A stretch of 64,000 nt of DNA from Bythopirellula polymerisocia (GTDB lineage Bacteria > Planctomycetota > Planctomycetia > Pirellulales > Lacipirellulaceae), in contig NZ_SJPS01000003.1 of NCBI RefSeq assembly GCF_007860015.1, positions 434,001-498,000 of the forward strand. Reading direction: 5' to 3'. Shown here piece after piece: positions 62,384-64,000 of this stretch (within the stretch, counting starts at the first letter, position 1; each line of letters begins with the position of its first letter). The position numbers and the translations under genes were made by a program. The notes beneath the pieces are model-generated. The model did no database searches. It saw nothing but the letters and a program-made list of their open reading frames with translations, and had not been told where the DNA came from.

Positions 62384-63691
62384 TCAGCTGGAAGAAAAAC
62401 ACCTGACCGCTAGGTACAGCCCTATTCCCGACAGCAAAGTGACTGCCGTCGCGATTGCTTCATACGGACGATGATAGGCAGCCAACCCAGCCAGTATCAA
62501 GGTTGAACTGACATAGAAACTTGGCGCAAGTAGACCTACTGTTGGCGGCAGTTCGCCATGAGATTTGTTGGATGAAATGAATAATATTGAAACGGTAAGA
62601 GCCGTAAACAGCGAGAGGGTGAGTCCTAAGTAGGAAAGCAGGGATTGCAGTCCAGCAAAGTAAATCACGAGCAAAATGCCGATCCCTTGCAGAAGTACCG
62701 CATTCGTTGGGGGAGAATCTTTGGCCGCCAGCAGGCGAGGCAGAAAGCCATCGGCAGCCATCTTGGCATAGACTCGCGGGCCTGCTACCAATGCCGAAGA
62801 CACGCTGCTAGCCAATCCCAGGCAGATCGTTACTCGCGTGAGCCAAGCAAACCATTCCCCGGCCAACGCCTGAGCAGTGATGGCAGCAACATCGCTTTTA
62901 CCCGAGATGGCCTGAACTCCCGGCGCAAAAAGAAACGCCGCATTTAGCAGCATATAAGAAATCGTTACTACGACGGTCCCGTAAATCATTGCTCGGGCAA
63001 TCGTTGCAGAACCGCCCCGCGCTTCCTCTGTGACATACACGGCAGCATTGAAACCGCTGTAGCTCAATGAGATCCACATTACCGAACTAGCGAAGCCCAA
63101 GAGGATATTGGTAGGTGGCGAATCCAACGGCTTGCGGAGCGCTGCTCCCCCCTGCCAATTTCCAATCAAGGAGTATGCTACCAACAAGAAAGTGGCCAAA
63201 AGCATCAACTTGATTCCCACCAATAAGTTCTGACCAATTGCTCCTGATTTGGTGTGGAATGCGTGGAATACCGAAACCACCAGCACAAGTAGAATTGCAA
63301 GTGCTTTGTCAGGAAGCCACGCTGGACGACTTTCAGCAGGCCAGGCATAGAGATCGAAGGTAACGGCTGCGAAGGCAGCAGCTCCGGTAAAACCTGCCAG
63401 AAGGGAAACCCAGCCCCCTAGGAAGCCGGCAGCTGGATGAAGAAAGCGAGAGAGAAATACATATTCCCCTCCACTCTCGGCCAAACACTGGGCGAGTTTG
63501 CCATAGCTGAGCGCACCGCACAGGGCGATTGTGCCTCCCACTGCCCAGGCCGCCATGACTAGCCACGGTGAGCGGAGATCTGCCACCGAAAATCCGCTGG
63601 TAGTAAACACCCCAGCACCAATCATACTGGCCACCACCAGGGCAGTCAGTGACAAAATGCCCAGGGGCCTCTTAGCTTCTCCGTGACTCAT
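62384..63691 (-). CDS. APC-family amino-acid permease
   Basis: 435 residues, about twelve membrane helices. The first helix carries the APC signature [20 protein letters not shown] (SxIGxGIF-type). Others: [74 protein letters not shown]. Such proteins import amino acids with a cation or by exchange; the substrate cannot be stated. ATG overlaps the stop of the methyltransferase gene (ATGA), so the two are translationally coupled. Confidence 0.92.
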   Translation of the reverse strand: MSHGEAKRPLGILSLTALVVASMIGAGVFTTSGFSVADLRSPWLVMAAWAVGGTIALCGALSYGKLAQCLAESGGEYVFLSRFLHPAAGFLGGWVSLLAGFTGAAAFAAVTFDLYAWPAESRPAWLPDKALAILLVLVVSVFHAFHTKSGAIGQNLLVGIKLMLLATFLLVAYSLIGNWQGGAALRKPLDSPPTNILLGFASSVMWISLSYSGFNAAVYVTEEARGGSATIARAMIYGTVVVTISYMLLNAAFLFAPGVQAISGKSDVAAITAQALAGEWFAWLTRVTICLGLASSVSSALVAGPRVYAKMAADGFLPRLLAAKDSPPTNAVLLQGIGILLVIYFAGLQSLLSYLGLTLSLFTALTVSILFISSNKSHGELPPTVGLLAPSFYVSSTLILAGLAAYHRPYEAIATAVTLLSGIGLYLAVRCFSSS

Positions 63692-64000
63692 GGTTTGCGA
63701 AAGCGCAAGAAGTAGTTCTCTTCAAACTGCTCGAGCGGAATTTCCTCGACGAACTCAAAGCCAGCCTGCTCGATCTCTTGGCGAAACACGCTCTTCCCGG
63801 CTCGCACGTGGCCGAGAGTCCACTCGCGTGAAACTCCCGGAATGCGTTCGAAATCAATCACCACCAATTGTCCCTCGTGCTTAAGCGCGCGCTGGATCGA
63901 TGCCAACGAGGCTCGCGGATGTTCAAAGTGATGATACGTGTCACAAATGAATGCCGTATCGATGCTTCCGGGCGGCAATCGCACGTTGTCCTGCCCGCCC
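63688..64000 (-). CDS. Class I SAM-dependent methyltransferase, C-terminal part (5' end outside)
   Basis: The visible 103 codons show the second half of a Rossmann methyltransferase: [20 protein letters not shown] (motif IV region), [20 protein letters not shown] (post-motif), then [17 protein letters not shown] and NYFLRFRKP. The SAM-binding motif I is beyond the window. This arrangement is seen in UbiE/Methyltransf_11-type enzymes. Substrate unknown. Stop TGA overlaps the permease start. Confidence 0.88.
   Translation of the reverse strand, partial: GGQDNVRLPPGSIDTAFICDTYHHFEHPRASLASIQRALKHEGQLVVIDFERIPGVSREWTLGHVRAGKSVFRQEIEQAGFEFVEEIPLEQFEENYFLRFRKP

Noticed and set aside
1..64000. CRISPR arrays, complete tRNA or rRNA genes, riboswitches
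   Set aside because: No regularly spaced repeats, cloverleaf or known riboswitch core was found by reading both strands.

Overview
The window looks like chromosome of a planctomycete, most likely Pirellulales (Lacipirellulaceae-like). The signs are exported proteins that end in a PEP-CTERM sorting tail, often after a dockerin-like 'DxDxDGDVDGADFLxWQR' segment; planctomycete-type ECF sigma factors paired with FecR-type or Ser/Thr-kinase partners; a sulfatase; a Gly/Asn-rich surface protein; and DUF5681/DUF3987 mobile genes. No complete tRNA or rRNA gene and no CRISPR array were seen.

Layout. (1) 1-11.5 kb: exported-protein cassette. Two PEP-CTERM-type genes point left. An ECF sigma/FecR pair, a periplasmic sugar-binding-like protein, a parallel beta-helix protein, an SGNH/sialate-O-acetylesterase-like protein and an Ig-like exported protein point right. 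A fossil C-terminus of a second FecR-type protein lies between. (2) 12.3-18.1 kb: an integrated element on the minus strand: tyrosine integrase whose 3' end runs into a tRNA-Val 3' half (att), XRE regulator, DUF3987 primase/helicase-like protein, excisionase-like HTH, 20-bp iterons and a zinc-finger-like protein. (3) 18.5-29.6 kb: frameshifted and truncated hsdM, a Gly/Asn-rich surface protein next to an NTF2-like protein, AraC regulator divergent from a sulfatase-hydrolase-SRPBCC operon, and a recombinase-like gene lacking catalytic residues. (4) 30-38.6 kb: a Ser/Thr kinase and an ECF sigma factor bracket two PEP-CTERM genes, one with a recent internal 281-bp duplication. (5) 39.1-44.9 kb: a second recombinase beside a second, shorter tRNA-like att, DUF5681 gene, IS630 remnant and an IS5-type element. 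(6) 44.9-60.7 kb: stress and signalling cluster: receiver, histidine kinase and NtrC-type activator, three Hsp20 genes, two new small proteins, a ribosome-hibernation-factor/sigma-like fusion in an operon with a CheB-CheR-PAS-kinase-receiver hybrid, a pseudo-receiver, a histone-H1-like protein and a Cys-rich protein. (7) 61-64 kb: a deleted IS200/IS605 mini-element, an APC permease and a methyltransferase cut by the window edge.

The most interesting unit is region 6. At least five good sigma-54 (-24/-12) promoter matches lie there: a divergent pair between the Hsp20 genes and the small-protein operon (49.54 and 49.78 kb), a tandem pair next to a strong dyad with no downstream ORF before an intrinsic terminator (59.46-59.89 kb, candidate sRNA), and one before a Cys-rich gene (60.27 kb). 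With the NtrC-type activator in the same cluster, this reads as a sigma-54-controlled proteostasis/ribosome-hibernation/chromatin programme. Its signalling operon appears to be decaying: an in-frame amber codon cuts the kinase, and the gene after ntrC is broken next to an IS element.
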